A DNA stretch of 64,000 nucleotides from CAVTWH01 sp963850915 (GTDB lineage: Bacteria > Actinomycetota > Actinomycetes > Mycobacteriales > Micromonosporaceae). Shown piece after piece: positions 7,887 to 16,872 of this stretch. The stretch spans positions 434,001 through 498,000 of the forward strand of contig CAWKND010000004.1 of NCBI GenBank assembly GCA_963850915.1, read 5' to 3'. Made by a program: the position numbers and the translations under genes. The stretch's first letter is position 1. Each line of letters begins with the position of its first letter. The notes under the pieces were generated by a model. That model made no database searches. It was not told the DNA's origin and saw only the letters and a program-made list of their open reading frames with translations.

Positions 7887-9137
7887 TCAGGAGAGACCGC
7901 TCGCCCACGGGTAGCCCTTGAGGTACGGGTCCGGCTGGATGGGCTTGCCGGACGACCACACCTCGGTGATCAGGCCGTCCGCGCCGATCTTGCCGATCCG
8001 CGCGGTCTTGAACACGTGCTGGGTCGGGCCGTCCACGGTGACCGTGCCCTCGGGGGCGTCGAAGGTGATGCCGCCGGCGTCCGCCGCCGCCTTCACCTTG
8101 GCCACGTCGAACGAGCCGGCCTTCTCAACCATCGCCTTCCACAGGTAGACCGAGACGTACGCGGCCTCCATCGGGTCGCTGGTCGGCTTGTCCGCCCCGT
8201 ACTTCGCCTTGTACGCCGCCACGAACTTGGTGTTCGCCGCGCCAGCCGTTGTCTGGTAGTAGTTCCAGGCGGTCAGCTGGTTGGCCAGGTACTGGGTGCC
8301 GATCGACTTGACCTCCTCCTCGGCGATGGAGACCGAGAGCACCGGCATGGTGTCGGCGGTGAGGCCGGCCGACTTGTACTCCTTGAAGAAGGCCACGTTG
8401 CTGTCGCCGTTGAGGGTGTTGAACACCGCGTCGGCGCCGGATGCCTTGACCTTGTTGACGATCGTGGAGAACTCGGTGGAGCCGAGCGGTGCGTAGTCCT
8501 CACCGACCACGGTCATCCCGTTCGCGGCGGCGTACGCCTTGATGATTTTGTTGGCGGTACGCGGGAACACGTAGTCGCTGCCGACGAGGTACAGCTTGGT
8601 CTTGCCCTGTGCCTTCAGGTAGTCCAGGCCGGGCACGATCTGCTGGTTGGTGGTGGCACCGGTGTAGAAGATGTACGGCGACTGCTCCAGCCCCTCGTAC
8701 TGCACCGGGTAGAACAGCAGCGCCTTGTCCTTCTCGAAGACCGGCTTGACCGCCTTGCGGCTGGCCGAGGTCCAGCAGCCGAAGACCGCGCCGACGTGGT
8801 TCTGGCTGATCAGCTTCTCCGCCTTCTCGGCGAAGGTCGGCCAGTCCGAGGCGCCGTCCTCGGTGATCGGCTCGATCTTCTTGCCGAGCACCCCGCCCGA
8901 GCCGTTGATCTCGTCGATCGCCAGCATCAGCGAGTCGTGCACGGTGACCTCGGAGATGGCCATCGTGCCGGAGAGCGAGTTGAGCAGGCCGACCTTGATG
9001 GTCGGGCCGGAGGTGTCGACCACCTCGCCGGCGCTGGTGGCGCCCGAGCCGGTCTTGCTGCCACACGCGGCGAGTACCACCGCCGTCGCCACAATTGCAG
9101 CACACGCCGCGAGACGGCGTCCGCGAACCTTGAACAT
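7887..9137 (-). CDS. urtA: Urea ABC transporter substrate-binding lipoprotein UrtA
   Basis: Extracytoplasmic urea receptor (416 residues). The N-terminus MFKVRGRRLAACAAIVATAVVLAAC is a lipoprotein signal with lipobox VLAAC, so it should be anchored to the membrane by a lipidated Cys near 25. The mature part is a type I periplasmic-binding fold with IKVGLLNSLSGTMAISE and the GAVFGCWTSASRKAV segment typical of UrtA. AGGAGG sits just before the ATG. It is the first gene of the transporter-urease block and has a long upstream region with candidate GlnR sites. Confidence 0.95.
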   Translation of the reverse strand: MFKVRGRRLAACAAIVATAVVLAACGSKTGSGATSAGEVVDTSGPTIKVGLLNSLSGTMAISEVTVHDSLMLAIDEINGSGGVLGKKIEPITEDGASDWPTFAEKAEKLISQNHVGAVFGCWTSASRKAVKPVFEKDKALLFYPVQYEGLEQSPYIFYTGATTNQQIVPGLDYLKAQGKTKLYLVGSDYVFPRTANKIIKAYAAANGMTVVGEDYAPLGSTEFSTIVNKVKASGADAVFNTLNGDSNVAFFKEYKSAGLTADTMPVLSVSIAEEEVKSIGTQYLANQLTAWNYYQTTAGAANTKFVAAYKAKYGADKPTSDPMEAAYVSVYLWKAMVEKAGSFDVAKVKAAADAGGITFDAPEGTVTVDGPTQHVFKTARIGKIGADGLITEVWSSGKPIQPDPYLKGYPWASGLS

Positions 9138-9374
9138 GTAACCTCCTTGCCCCGAAACGGAGCAGGCTCGTGGAATCAGTCAGATCAGTTCTCGTCTCCG
9201 CCGCACTGCGGAACCGTAATTGCAGAATGTGCGCACGCGTGTTTCCGGCGCCGACACAAGGCCGGTGCGGGCGTTTCGGTACCGCAGCGTCGTGTTCCGG
9301 GTAGCCGGTTGTACCAGCGATTGCGGCTCGACTGCTGGGCACGCACAGCGTCCGACGCGACCATTGCCGTCGCG

Positions 9375-9401
9375 TTTCGTCGCAACTAATTGACTGTTTC
9401 C
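9375..9401 (-). promoter_or_regulatory. Candidate GlnR-type nitrogen-control site upstream of urtA
   Basis: On the minus strand two GAAAC pentamers (at 9397-9401 and 9375-9379) are spaced exactly 22 bases apart, the repeat distance of actinobacterial GlnR boxes (GTnAC-n6-GAAAC repeated). The GTnAC halves are poorly conserved here, so this is a partial match. Position (about 240 bases before urtA) and gene function fit nitrogen control. The remainder of the 9138-9620 gap shows no convincing coding sequence. Confidence 0.35.
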
Positions 9402-9414
9402 ATTAAGCCGTCGG

Positions 9415-9449
9415 CCCGACCTTGAAGTGGGCAAACAAAAGGTCGGGCA
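9415..9449 (-). terminator. Hairpin downstream of the UrtA/AmiC-like gene
   Basis: A perfect 10-bp inverted repeat (GCCCGACCTT at 9415-9424 with its complement at 9440-9449) with a 15-base loop. It lies about 170 bases after the stop of the upstream minus-strand gene and before urtA. It could end that transcript or sit in the urtA leader; no T-tract is present. Confidence 0.4.
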
Positions 9450-9620
9450 ATAGGCGTCAACGAATTCAACGCACAATTGCACCGACCGTTGTGGGAGCCT
9501 CGCCGCCGGACTTGCCGACGGCTGATGCTTCACACAGGAAGTATCTTGCCGAAGGTGAACACCGGGTGTCAAGCCCGTCTGTCGACAATGGACGACGGTC
9601 GCCGGGCCGCACGGCACAGC

Positions 9621-10799
9621 TCAGCGCCGGCCGGGCTCCAACTCCGCCAGCACGTCGAACTCCAGCCCGCGCGCTTCGGCGAGGTAGATGCGCTGGCGCA
9701 TGTGCCGGCGGCGCATCCGCAGCAGTCCCCGGGGACCGGCGTAGGAGACCGACTCGGCGTTGGCCCCGATCGCCCGTACGTCAAGGGTTCTGGCCTGCTC
9801 GATGAGGGCGGCCAGCAGCAGTACCCCCTCGTAGCACGACTCGCCGAGGCTGCCCAGCGGCGGTGCGGTCGGCCCGAACCGGGCGGCGTAGGTACCGTGG
9901 AAGTCCAGATTCTCCGGGGTCACCAGCGAGGCGAAGAAGCCGGCCGTGCTGTAGAGGCCCTGGGTGGCACCGGATCCGCTGCCGAGCAGCATGTTCTCGT
10001 CCATCAGCGTGGACAGTCGCAGGCAGCGCTGGTCGAGCCCGACGCGGGCGAAGGCCCGGTTGAAGCGGACCGCGTCGTTGCCCACCAGCAGCATCAGTAC
10101 CGCGTCGGCGGCCGAGTGCTCGATGTCGCGCAGTACGTCGCCGAAGTCGTGACAGCCCAACGGAAGGTAGGACTCGCCACAGATCCGCGCGCCACTGGCC
10201 GTCGCGTACCGCCGGGCCGCCCGCGCCGTACGCCGGGGCCACACGTAGTCGTTGCCGACGATGTACCACCGGCGCAGCCGGCGCTCCCGGGACAGCAGCC
10301 GCATCGCCGGCCAGAGCTGGTCGACCGGCGTCTCGCTGGTCATGAAGATGCCGTCGCGGTGCTCGCCGCCCTCGTAGAGCGCGGTGTAGACGTAGGGCAC
10401 CCGGTGCGCCACGCGCGGGGCCACCGCCTCGCGTACCGAGGAGATGTGCCACCCGGTCACCCCGTGCACGGCACCGGCCGAGACCAGCGCCTCCACCTCG
10501 GCCGCCACCCGACCGGGCGGTGCGCCGCCGTCCACCGCGATCAACTTCAGCTCGCGGCCGAGTACCCCGCCGGCCCGGTTGACCTCCTCGGCCGCCAACT
10601 GCGCGCACAGCTCGCAGGTCGGGCCGAACATGCCGGCCGTGCCGCTGAGCGGAACGACCAGCGCGACGCCGACGCTGTGGCCGCTCGGGTCGACCAGTTC
10701 CCGCGCGCCGCGCGCGAGCGGATCCGGTGGTCCGGGGACCACCAGCTCCGGGAACAGGTCGGGCCGAGGCATAGCGCCATGGTTCCGTGTCCGGTGCAT
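9621..10799 (-). CDS. Type I periplasmic-binding-fold protein, UrtA/AmiC-like, without signal peptide
   Basis: A 392-residue substrate-binding protein relative. It shows VGVALVVPLSGTAGMFGPTCE, an EEVNRAGGVLGRELKLIAVD segment and VHGVTGWHISSVREAV, the layout of the UrtA/AmiC branch of amide- and urea-binding proteins. Unlike UrtA there is no signal peptide or lipobox, so it is probably cytoplasmic and may sense a ligand like AmiC of Pseudomonas. Starts at 10799 (with GGAG close by) or 10772 are both possible. It is divergent from a marR gene 69 bases away, which suggests a shared control region. The ligand is unknown. Confidence 0.7.
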   Translation of the reverse strand: MHRTRNHGAMPRPDLFPELVVPGPPDPLARGARELVDPSGHSVGVALVVPLSGTAGMFGPTCELCAQLAAEEVNRAGGVLGRELKLIAVDGGAPPGRVAAEVEALVSAGAVHGVTGWHISSVREAVAPRVAHRVPYVYTALYEGGEHRDGIFMTSETPVDQLWPAMRLLSRERRLRRWYIVGNDYVWPRRTARAARRYATASGARICGESYLPLGCHDFGDVLRDIEHSAADAVLMLLVGNDAVRFNRAFARVGLDQRCLRLSTLMDENMLLGSGSGATQGLYSTAGFFASLVTPENLDFHGTYAARFGPTAPPLGSLGESCYEGVLLLAALIEQARTLDVRAIGANAESVSYAGPRGLLRMRRRHMRQRIYLAEARGLEFDVLAELEPGRR

Positions 10800-10868
10800 G
10801 ATCTCCAGACCGTTCCCGAAGGTGGAGCCGATCTGTAGCATGAGCGGCGCGTAGAAAAGGAGGAGGAG

Positions 10869-11342
10869 ATGGCCGCCCTGCCCCCGCGCCAGCCGTCCGG
10901 TGCCGGTCCGCGGCTCGACCTGGCGCAGTTGCTGACGCGCGCGGATCGCTTGCTGGACCGGCGTTTGCGGCTGGTCCTCGAGGCGGCCGGCCACACGGTC
11001 GACGGCTGGCGGGTGCTGTCGCTGCTGGCCGACGACGCCGGGCACCCGATGACCGAGGTGGCCGCCCAGGTCTTCCTGCCGCCGGCCTCGCTCACCAAGC
11101 TGATCGACCATCTGGTCGACGACAACCTGGTCTACCGCCGGGTGGACGAACTCGACCGGCGGCGCATCCGGGCCTTCCTGACCGCCCGCGGTCGCGCACT
11201 GCACCTGCGGCTGCGCACCCAACTAGTCGCGAGCCTCGCCGAGATTGCGTTGCCCGCCGCCGAACAGGAGCTGCTCGGCAGTCTTCTCAGCCGCTTCGGT
11301 GACGCACTCAGTGAGCTACCCGCCGTTCCGGCGGACCACTAG
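10869..11342 (+). CDS. MarR-family transcriptional regulator
   Basis: A 157-residue winged-helix regulator. The helix-turn-helix is around HPMTEVAAQVFLPPASLTKLIDHL, followed by the wing residues VDELDRRRIRAFLTARG; the ends are helical dimerisation segments. A strong purine-rich ribosome site (AAAAGGAGGAGGAG) lies immediately upstream of the ATG. It is divergent from the UrtA/AmiC-like gene, so it may regulate it or be regulated by it. The effector cannot be told from sequence. Confidence 0.88.
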   Translation: MAALPPRQPSGAGPRLDLAQLLTRADRLLDRRLRLVLEAAGHTVDGWRVLSLLADDAGHPMTEVAAQVFLPPASLTKLIDHLVDDNLVYRRVDELDRRRIRAFLTARGRALHLRLRTQLVASLAEIALPAAEQELLGSLLSRFGDALSELPAVPADH

Positions 11343-11350
11343 CGGTTTGG

Positions 11351-12559
11351 CTACAGTCGCGCCTGTACTAGCGCGTACCGGCCGGTGCTGCGCCACTGCG
11401 GGTCGGCGGCCTCCACTGTGGACAGTGCCTCGGCGCTCACGCCGACCACCACGTCGGATTTCACCGTCCGCAGCGCGGCGAGCGGGGCCGGGAAGTAGTC
11501 GACGGTCGCGGCGAACGGGGTGTCGGCCGGCCAGTGCCGGTCGCCGACCAGCCGCCGGTAGTTGAGGTCACCCTTGGAGATCACCAGATCGAAGCCGGCG
11601 AGGTGCGCGCTGAGGTCGGTCGGCATCCGGTCGTAGCCGAAGGGCAGCCCGGAGAACCAGTGCGCGGTCAAGACCAATCTGCCGGTACGCAGCCAGCCGT
11701 CCACCCGTCCGGCCAGTTCCCGAGCGGCCACCGGCCCATCCGCGAGTACCCGCAGCAAGTCCAGTACGTCGGCGAGCGTGGTGTCGGAGATGAAGTACGG
11801 GCACGGCTTCACCTGCAACTCGACGGTCGCAGCGGAGCCGGTGTGGAGCAGCCGGTCGACCAGGACCAGGTCCGCCAACAGTTCCCGGCCCGAGTTGTCG
11901 GCGAGTACGCACACCCGGCGGGCCTGGCCGAGCGCCGCCACGACCCGGTCGGTCTCGTCCGCCACCAGGTGACTGGCGCCGGCACCGGCCACCCCGGGCG
12001 CGGCGTCCATCAGGAAGCCGAGATCCGCCCGGTTGCCCCACAGCGCGCCCAGCACCAGCTCCCGTAGCTCCTCGGGTGCCGGCACCGAAGCGTTGGCGGG
12101 CAGCCGATCAGGCCCCGAAGCGTTGGCGGGCAAGCGATCCAGCGCGGCCAGGTCGGCGGCGAACGTATCCGATTCGAGTTCGGCTCGCTTGGCCGGGGCG
12201 AACGGGTCGATGCCGGTCCACGGCTGCGGACCCCAGAAGTCCACCGCGGTGAGCAGCTTGGTGTAGAAGTACCCCTCGGCCCAGAGGAACGGGAGTTCGA
12301 TCCAGGGCCGGCCGAAGTACGGGGCGCCCCAGGCATTCCAGTCCGCGGCCCGGTATCCGTCGGGTGGCAGCGGCTGCACGGTACCGGTGGTGATCTCGGT
12401 GTGCAGGGCGCCGAGCGCCGCCAGCTGCCGTGGCCCGTACGGATAGGCGGCGCGTACCTGCTCGATGATGCTCGGGTGCCGCCGGGTGAGTACGCCGTAC
12501 GGGTACGAGCCGGGCCGGTCGCTCAGTATCTCCGGCACTTCGGTACGCGGCGTTGTCAC
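11351..12559 (-). CDS. Damage-control phosphatase, ARMT1/DUF89 family
   Basis: A 402-residue DUF89 protein. The family consists of metal-dependent phosphatases that remove damaged phosphometabolites; some eukaryotic members (ARMT1) were described as carboxyl methyltransferases. Typical parts are FWGPQPWTGIDPFAPAKR, the VLADNSGRELLADLVLVDRLL metal-site region and VISKGDLNYRRLVGD near the C-terminus. The GTG start at 12559 was chosen because upstream sequence is low-complexity and unlike the family. Two nearly identical short segments (LPANASGPDR and LPANASVPAP) sit side by side near the middle, from a small local duplication. The gene is convergent with the marR gene, eight bases apart. Confidence 0.85.
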   Translation of the reverse strand: MTTPRTEVPEILSDRPGSYPYGVLTRRHPSIIEQVRAAYPYGPRQLAALGALHTEITTGTVQPLPPDGYRAADWNAWGAPYFGRPWIELPFLWAEGYFYTKLLTAVDFWGPQPWTGIDPFAPAKRAELESDTFAADLAALDRLPANASGPDRLPANASVPAPEELRELVLGALWGNRADLGFLMDAAPGVAGAGASHLVADETDRVVAALGQARRVCVLADNSGRELLADLVLVDRLLHTGSAATVELQVKPCPYFISDTTLADVLDLLRVLADGPVAARELAGRVDGWLRTGRLVLTAHWFSGLPFGYDRMPTDLSAHLAGFDLVISKGDLNYRRLVGDRHWPADTPFAATVDYFPAPLAALRTVKSDVVVGVSAEALSTVEAADPQWRSTGRYALVQARL

Positions 12560-12641
12560 GGTGCGCCCCCGTCCGGTATCCACAAGCCCTGGCTCCCGCA
12601 GGCTAACAGCCGGCCAGCGGAGCCCGGTCAGGCAGCACCGG

Positions 12642-13259
12642 TCAGGCGGCGCGCGCGATGCCCAGCGAGAAGGCGGCGCCGAACTTCGGGGCCTTCTCGG
12701 CGTAGAAGACATCGACGTCAGTAACAGTGAAGCCGGCGTCGGTGAGCAGCCGCACGATCGGCCGGGTCACGTGGCAGCCGCCGAAGACCCGCTTCTGTAC
12801 CGGCTCCAGCCGCCGCTGCCACCGCTGTACCCCCTCGTCCGGCGCCAGCCCGTGCTCGACGAAGTGCAGCGCGCCGCCCGGCTTCAGTACCCGGTGCACC
12901 TCACGTAGCGCGGCCGCCACATCGGGGATGGTGCACAGCGTCCAGGTGGAGAGCGCGCTGTCGTAGCTGTCGTCCGGGAATGGCAGCGACTGCCCGTCGA
13001 GACCGGACCACTGCACCGGCACGGTCGAGGCGGACAGCCGCTTCTCGGCCAGCTTCCAGCCGGTACCGGCCGGGTCGACGGCGGCGACCCGGTTGACTGC
13101 GGCCGGGTAGAACGGGACGTTGAGCCCCGAGCCGAAGCCGATCTCGACCACGTCACCGGTCAGGCCGGCGCAGACCCGGCGGCGGTGCGGCTCCATGTCC
13201 TTGCCGCCGCAGGCGGAGTCGATGATTCTCGGCAGTACCCGGTCACCGTAGAAGCCCAT
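12642..13259 (-). CDS. SAM-dependent methyltransferase, class I
   Basis: A 205-residue methyltransferase of the UbiE/Methyltransf_11 type. Motif I is VVEIGFGSGLNVPFYP, motif II around LPFPDDSYDSALSTWTLC, and motif III REVHRVLKPGGALHFVEHG. The start MGFYGDRVLPRIID at 13259 is preceded by GGGGGAT, and proteins of this family commonly begin this way. Substrate unknown; its relatives are broadly annotated as class I methyltransferases. No partner gene suggests a pathway. Confidence 0.88.
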   Translation of the reverse strand: MGFYGDRVLPRIIDSACGGKDMEPHRRRVCAGLTGDVVEIGFGSGLNVPFYPAAVNRVAAVDPAGTGWKLAEKRLSASTVPVQWSGLDGQSLPFPDDSYDSALSTWTLCTIPDVAAALREVHRVLKPGGALHFVEHGLAPDEGVQRWQRRLEPVQKRVFGGCHVTRPIVRLLTDAGFTVTDVDVFYAEKAPKFGAAFSLGIARAA

Positions 13260-13390
13260 GACATCCCCCTTTGGTACCAACGGCGTAGATTGGCTTGGTG
13301 TAAATCTAGGCCGGCAGGCGGCGGCCGGCATGGGGCGTTCGCCTCATCTCCGCCCGCCGTCGCGACCCCGACAGCCGATGGAGGCAGCGG

Positions 13391-14966
13391 TCAGGGAGCT
13401 GGTTCGAAGTGGCCGAGGAGGCCGTGCTGGCTGGCGAAGAGGGTGGCCGTGGCGCGGCTGGAGACGTCGAGCTTGGCGTAGATGTGCTCGATGTGGTTGG
13501 CGACGGTCTTCGGGCTGACCACCAGCCGGGCGGCGATCTGCTTGTTGGAGTTGCCGCGGGCCAGCAGCGCCAGCACCTCGACCTCGCGCGCGGTCAGCCC
13601 GCCGGGCCAGTCACGGCGGGCCGGCGCGCGGTGGCCGGCGGCGGCCGAGCACGGCGCTGACCGCGTCACCGCCCAGCCGGCCGGCGCTGGCCTCCGCACG
13701 CAGCTCCCGGGTGGCCCGCTCGGGATCCAGCGGCGGCCGGTACGGGCGTGGCTCGGTCATCGCGTGGTAAGCGTCGGCGGCGGCGAGCAGGCGATCGGCG
13801 AGCGTCAACGTGGCGCCGGTGAGCCCGTGCGGATAGCCCGAGCCGTCCAGCCGTTCGTGGTGCCGGGACGCGATCTCCCGGCTGCGCCGCAGCGCCGGGA
13901 CCCGGGCCAGCATCCGATCGGTCAGGTAGGGGTGCAGGCGTACCCGCTCGGTCTCGGCGACCGTCAGCGGCGCCGGCTTGTCCCAGATGGCATTGGAGAC
14001 GCCGAGCCGGCCCAGGTCGTGGATCAGCCCGGCCCGGCGCAGCGTGGTCACCTCGTCGTCACCGAGGCCGCAGACCCGGGCCGCCGCACCGGCCAGGTTG
14101 GCCACGCCTCGCGAATGCCCGGCCAGGTAAGGGGATTTCAGGTCGACCAGGTCGGCCATCGCCTCCAGTACCGCGTCGAGTTCGCTGCCGGCCACCCGCC
14201 GGGACAGCTGCGGTTCGGCGTCGAGTACCGCATCCCAGCCGGAGGCCGCGTCGATGCCCTCGAGTACCTCTGGCGCGCGGGCACAGAACAGGTCGGCGAC
14301 GGCCGGGTCGAACTGGGTACCCCGGTTGCGCCGGGCCATCGCGCGGGCCGCCTCGATCCCGTGCCGGCGACTGAACACCTCCACCGGACCGGCCAGCTGT
14401 ACCAGCCGCGCCGGCAGGCTGATCGCGGCGCCCCGCAGGTGCTGCGGGTAGCCCTTGCCGTCCCACTGCTCGTACCCCTGGCGGAGCGCGGCGACGACCG
14501 GGGCGGCCAGCCCGATCCGCTCGGCGAACTGGGAACTCAGCGTCGAGTGGGTGGTCAGGAAGTCGGCGACCAGCCGCTGCCCGATCATCGGGAAAGCCGC
14601 CAACCGGCGGGCGCGGTCCACGCCGCTGCCGTGCGAGCCCACCCGGCGCAGCAGGAAGGCGATCATCTGCGCGGTGTTCATGTCGAGGATCTCGACGCCG
14701 TCGCCCTTGAAGCTGATGTCGTCGCCGAACCAGCGCGCCTGCTCGGCGGCGTCGGCGTGGCAGTAGGAGTTCATCAACAGGCCGAGGTAGTAGGTCGCCT
14801 CCCGGTCGTGCGCGCCGACTCCGGCGAGGTCGGCCAGGCGCAGCGCGATGGTGGTCTGCCGCATGCAGTGCTCCATCGGCTGGCCCAGCCCGAGATCGGC
14901 CGCGTAGGACAGGGTTGCCACCAGTTCGGCGATCCTGACGCTGCCCACCACCGGCGCTACGGCCAT
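13391..14966 (-). pseudogene. HD-domain phosphohydrolase/LuxR regulator (frameshifted)
   Basis: Two overlapping frames together make one known architecture: an N-terminal region with two HD/HD-GYP-like modules (QWDGKGYPQHLRG near residue 175; LIHDLGRLGVSN and SRHHERLDGSGYPHGLTG further on) followed by a LuxR helix-turn-helix (LTAREVEVLALLARGNSNKQIAARL). The first frame (13611-14966) should continue VLAAAGHRAP into the second (stop at 13391), but an extra base near 13645 in a GC-rich tract (CTCGGCC on the minus strand) shifts it. Without correction the protein loses its DNA-binding domain. Such proteins are thought to be signal-responsive regulators. A sequencing error is as likely as a real mutation. 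Confidence 0.82.
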
Positions 14967-14975
14967 TCCCCGAGT

Positions 14976-15665
14976 CTACGGCCGGGGCGCCGCGCCGCCG
15001 TCGGCCGCGCCCACGGCCTCCGGGCGCGCGAACGGGAGACCCAGTCGCTGCTCCAGGCGCGCGCGGCAGCCCGGCCATTCGGACGCGATGATGGAGAACA
15101 TGGCCGAGTCGCGCAGCCGGCCGTCCTCGCCGGGCGCCCAGGACTGCGACCAGTTCCGCAGTACCCCTTCGAAGCGCGCGCCGACGCCCTCGATCGCGGC
15201 CCGCGAGCGGCTGTTGCGGGCGTCCGTCTTCAGGTCGACCCGTTTCACTCCGCACACCTCGAAAGCGTTGCGGAACAACAGGTACTTGGCTTCGGCGTTG
15301 AAACCGGTGCGCTGTACCGACTGCGCGAGCCAGGTGAAGCCGACCTCGATCGCGTACAGCCCACCACCACCGGGTAGGTCGCCAGAACCGGGGAGCAGCC
15401 GCGGATCCCAGTACGCCGTGGCGCCAACCGCCCGCCCGGTCGCCTTGTCGATCTGCGCGTACGGTGCCATCCGCCCGGTCGCCGCGCGGGCCAGCTGCGC
15501 GTCGATGTACCCGCCCACCTCCGGCGCTGTGGGCACCCAGGTGTACCCGTAAGAGCCGCGCTCCTCCTCGGCCGCGACAGCCAGCTCCGGCGCGTGCCGG
15601 TGCGCCAGTGGCTCCAGCCGTACCCGCGCCCCGTCCAGTACCGGCCCTGTCAACGTGAAACCCAC
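14976..15665 (-). CDS. GNAT family N-acetyltransferase (RimJ/RimL type)
   Basis: A 229-residue acetyltransferase. The sequence starts VGFTLTGPVLDGARVRLEPL, the usual opening of RimJ/RimL-like enzymes, and contains the acceptor/CoA region AIEVGFTWLAQSVQRTGFNAEAKYLL and VKRVDLKTDARNSRSRAAIEGVGARFEG. A GTG at 15665 is the preferred start, since upstream codons are not family-like. It probably acetylates an amino group on a protein or small molecule; the substrate is unknown. It is divergent from the alcohol dehydrogenase. Confidence 0.85.
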   Translation of the reverse strand: MGFTLTGPVLDGARVRLEPLAHRHAPELAVAAEEERGSYGYTWVPTAPEVGGYIDAQLARAATGRMAPYAQIDKATGRAVGATAYWDPRLLPGSGDLPGGGGLYAIEVGFTWLAQSVQRTGFNAEAKYLLFRNAFEVCGVKRVDLKTDARNSRSRAAIEGVGARFEGVLRNWSQSWAPGEDGRLRDSAMFSIIASEWPGCRARLEQRLGLPFARPEAVGAADGGAAPRP

Positions 15666-15787
15666 GTACCCTCCCGACCCGACCCGCCGAGCCGTACCCG
15701 CGCGGTTGATCGACAATGGCGTGCGACGGCCGGTGCCGTCCACCACATTCCAGCGCTGTTGGTTGAGCGCAGATGAAGGGAGCAGCG

Positions 15788-16804
15788 ATGCGTGGAGCAG
15801 TCATCTACGGCGCCGGGGACATACGCGTCGAGGACATCGACGACCCGAAGATCGTCGAGCCGACCGACGCCATCATCCGGACCTCCGTCACCTGCGTGTG
15901 CGGCTCCGACCTGTGGTCCTACCGGGGCGTCAACCAGATCACCGAGCCGGCGCCGATCGGCCACGAGTACTGCGGCGTCGTCGAGGAGGTCGGCAGCGAG
16001 GTCACCACGATCAGACCCGGCCAGTTCGTGATCGGCTCGTTCTTCGCCTCCGACAACACCTGCCCGAACTGCCGCGCGGGATTCCAGACTTCCTGCCTGC
16101 GCCGCGCCCCGGTCCGCGGTTGTCAGGCCGAAGCCATCCGGGTACCGCTGGCAGACGGCACTCTGGTGGCCACCCCGGAGGTACCCGCCGACGAGTTGCT
16201 GCCGAGCCTGCTGACCCTCTCCGACGTCATGGGTACCGGCTGGTTCGCCGCGGTGGCCGCCAACGTACAGCCGGGGATGACCGTGGCTGTCGTCGGCGAC
16301 GGCGCGGTCGGCCTGCTCGGCGTACTCTCCGCCGCGCAGTTGGGTGCGGAGCGGATCATCGCGATGAGTCGGCACCAGCCGCGCCAGCGACTGGCCCGCG
16401 AGTTCGGCGCGACCGACATCGTGACCGAGCGCGGCGACGACGGCATCGCCCGGATCAAGGAGATGACCGGGGGAGTCGGCGCCGACGCGGTGCTGGAGTG
16501 TGTCGGCACAGCCGAGTCGATGCAGCAGGCGCTGCGCTCCACCCGGCCGGGCGGCTGCGTCGGCTTTGTCGGCGTACCGCACGGCGTGAGCATCCCGGGG
16601 GAGCAGCTGTTCCGCTCGCACGTCGGGCTACACGGCGGCCCCGCGCCGGTACGCCGCTTCCTGCCGGATCTGATCGCCCGCGTCTGGGACGGCCGGATCA
16701 ACCCGGGTCGGGTCTTCGATCTGGCGCTGTCACTGGAGGAGACACCGGAGGGGTACCGCGCGATGGACGAGCGTCGCGCCATCAAGTCACTGCTGCGCCC
16801 CTGA
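15788..16804 (+). CDS. Zinc-dependent alcohol dehydrogenase family protein
   Basis: A 338-residue MDR-superfamily dehydrogenase. The catalytic zinc region is visible (CVCGSDLWSYRG, then GHEYCGVVEEVGSEV), four structural-zinc Cys are partly kept (CPNCRAGFQTSC), and the NAD(P) site is TVAVVGDGAVGLLGVLSA. An ATG at 15773 is also in frame, but 15788 has AAGGGAG about eight bases upstream and a family-like MRGAVIYGAGDIRVED opening. Similar proteins are annotated as zinc-binding dehydrogenases of unknown substrate. A very strong hairpin follows directly. Confidence 0.9.
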   Translation: MRGAVIYGAGDIRVEDIDDPKIVEPTDAIIRTSVTCVCGSDLWSYRGVNQITEPAPIGHEYCGVVEEVGSEVTTIRPGQFVIGSFFASDNTCPNCRAGFQTSCLRRAPVRGCQAEAIRVPLADGTLVATPEVPADELLPSLLTLSDVMGTGWFAAVAANVQPGMTVAVVGDGAVGLLGVLSAAQLGAERIIAMSRHQPRQRLAREFGATDIVTERGDDGIARIKEMTGGVGADAVLECVGTAESMQQALRSTRPGGCVGFVGVPHGVSIPGEQLFRSHVGLHGGPAPVRRFLPDLIARVWDGRINPGRVFDLALSLEETPEGYRAMDERRAIKSLLRP

Positions 16805-16806
16805 TA

Positions 16807-16856
16807 CGCCAGGCCGAGCCACCGTCGGGACGGGTCGACGGTGGCTCGGCCTGGCG
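16807..16856. terminator. 21-bp perfect hairpin between convergent genes
   Basis: A perfect 21-bp inverted repeat (16807-16827 with 16836-16856) and an 8-base loop, three bases after the dehydrogenase stop and 16 bases before the end of the convergent secreted-protein gene. It should terminate transcription from both sides. No T-tract is seen, as is common in high-GC actinomycetes. Confidence 0.85.
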
Positions 16857-16872
16857 CGATTGGCTCGGGCGG

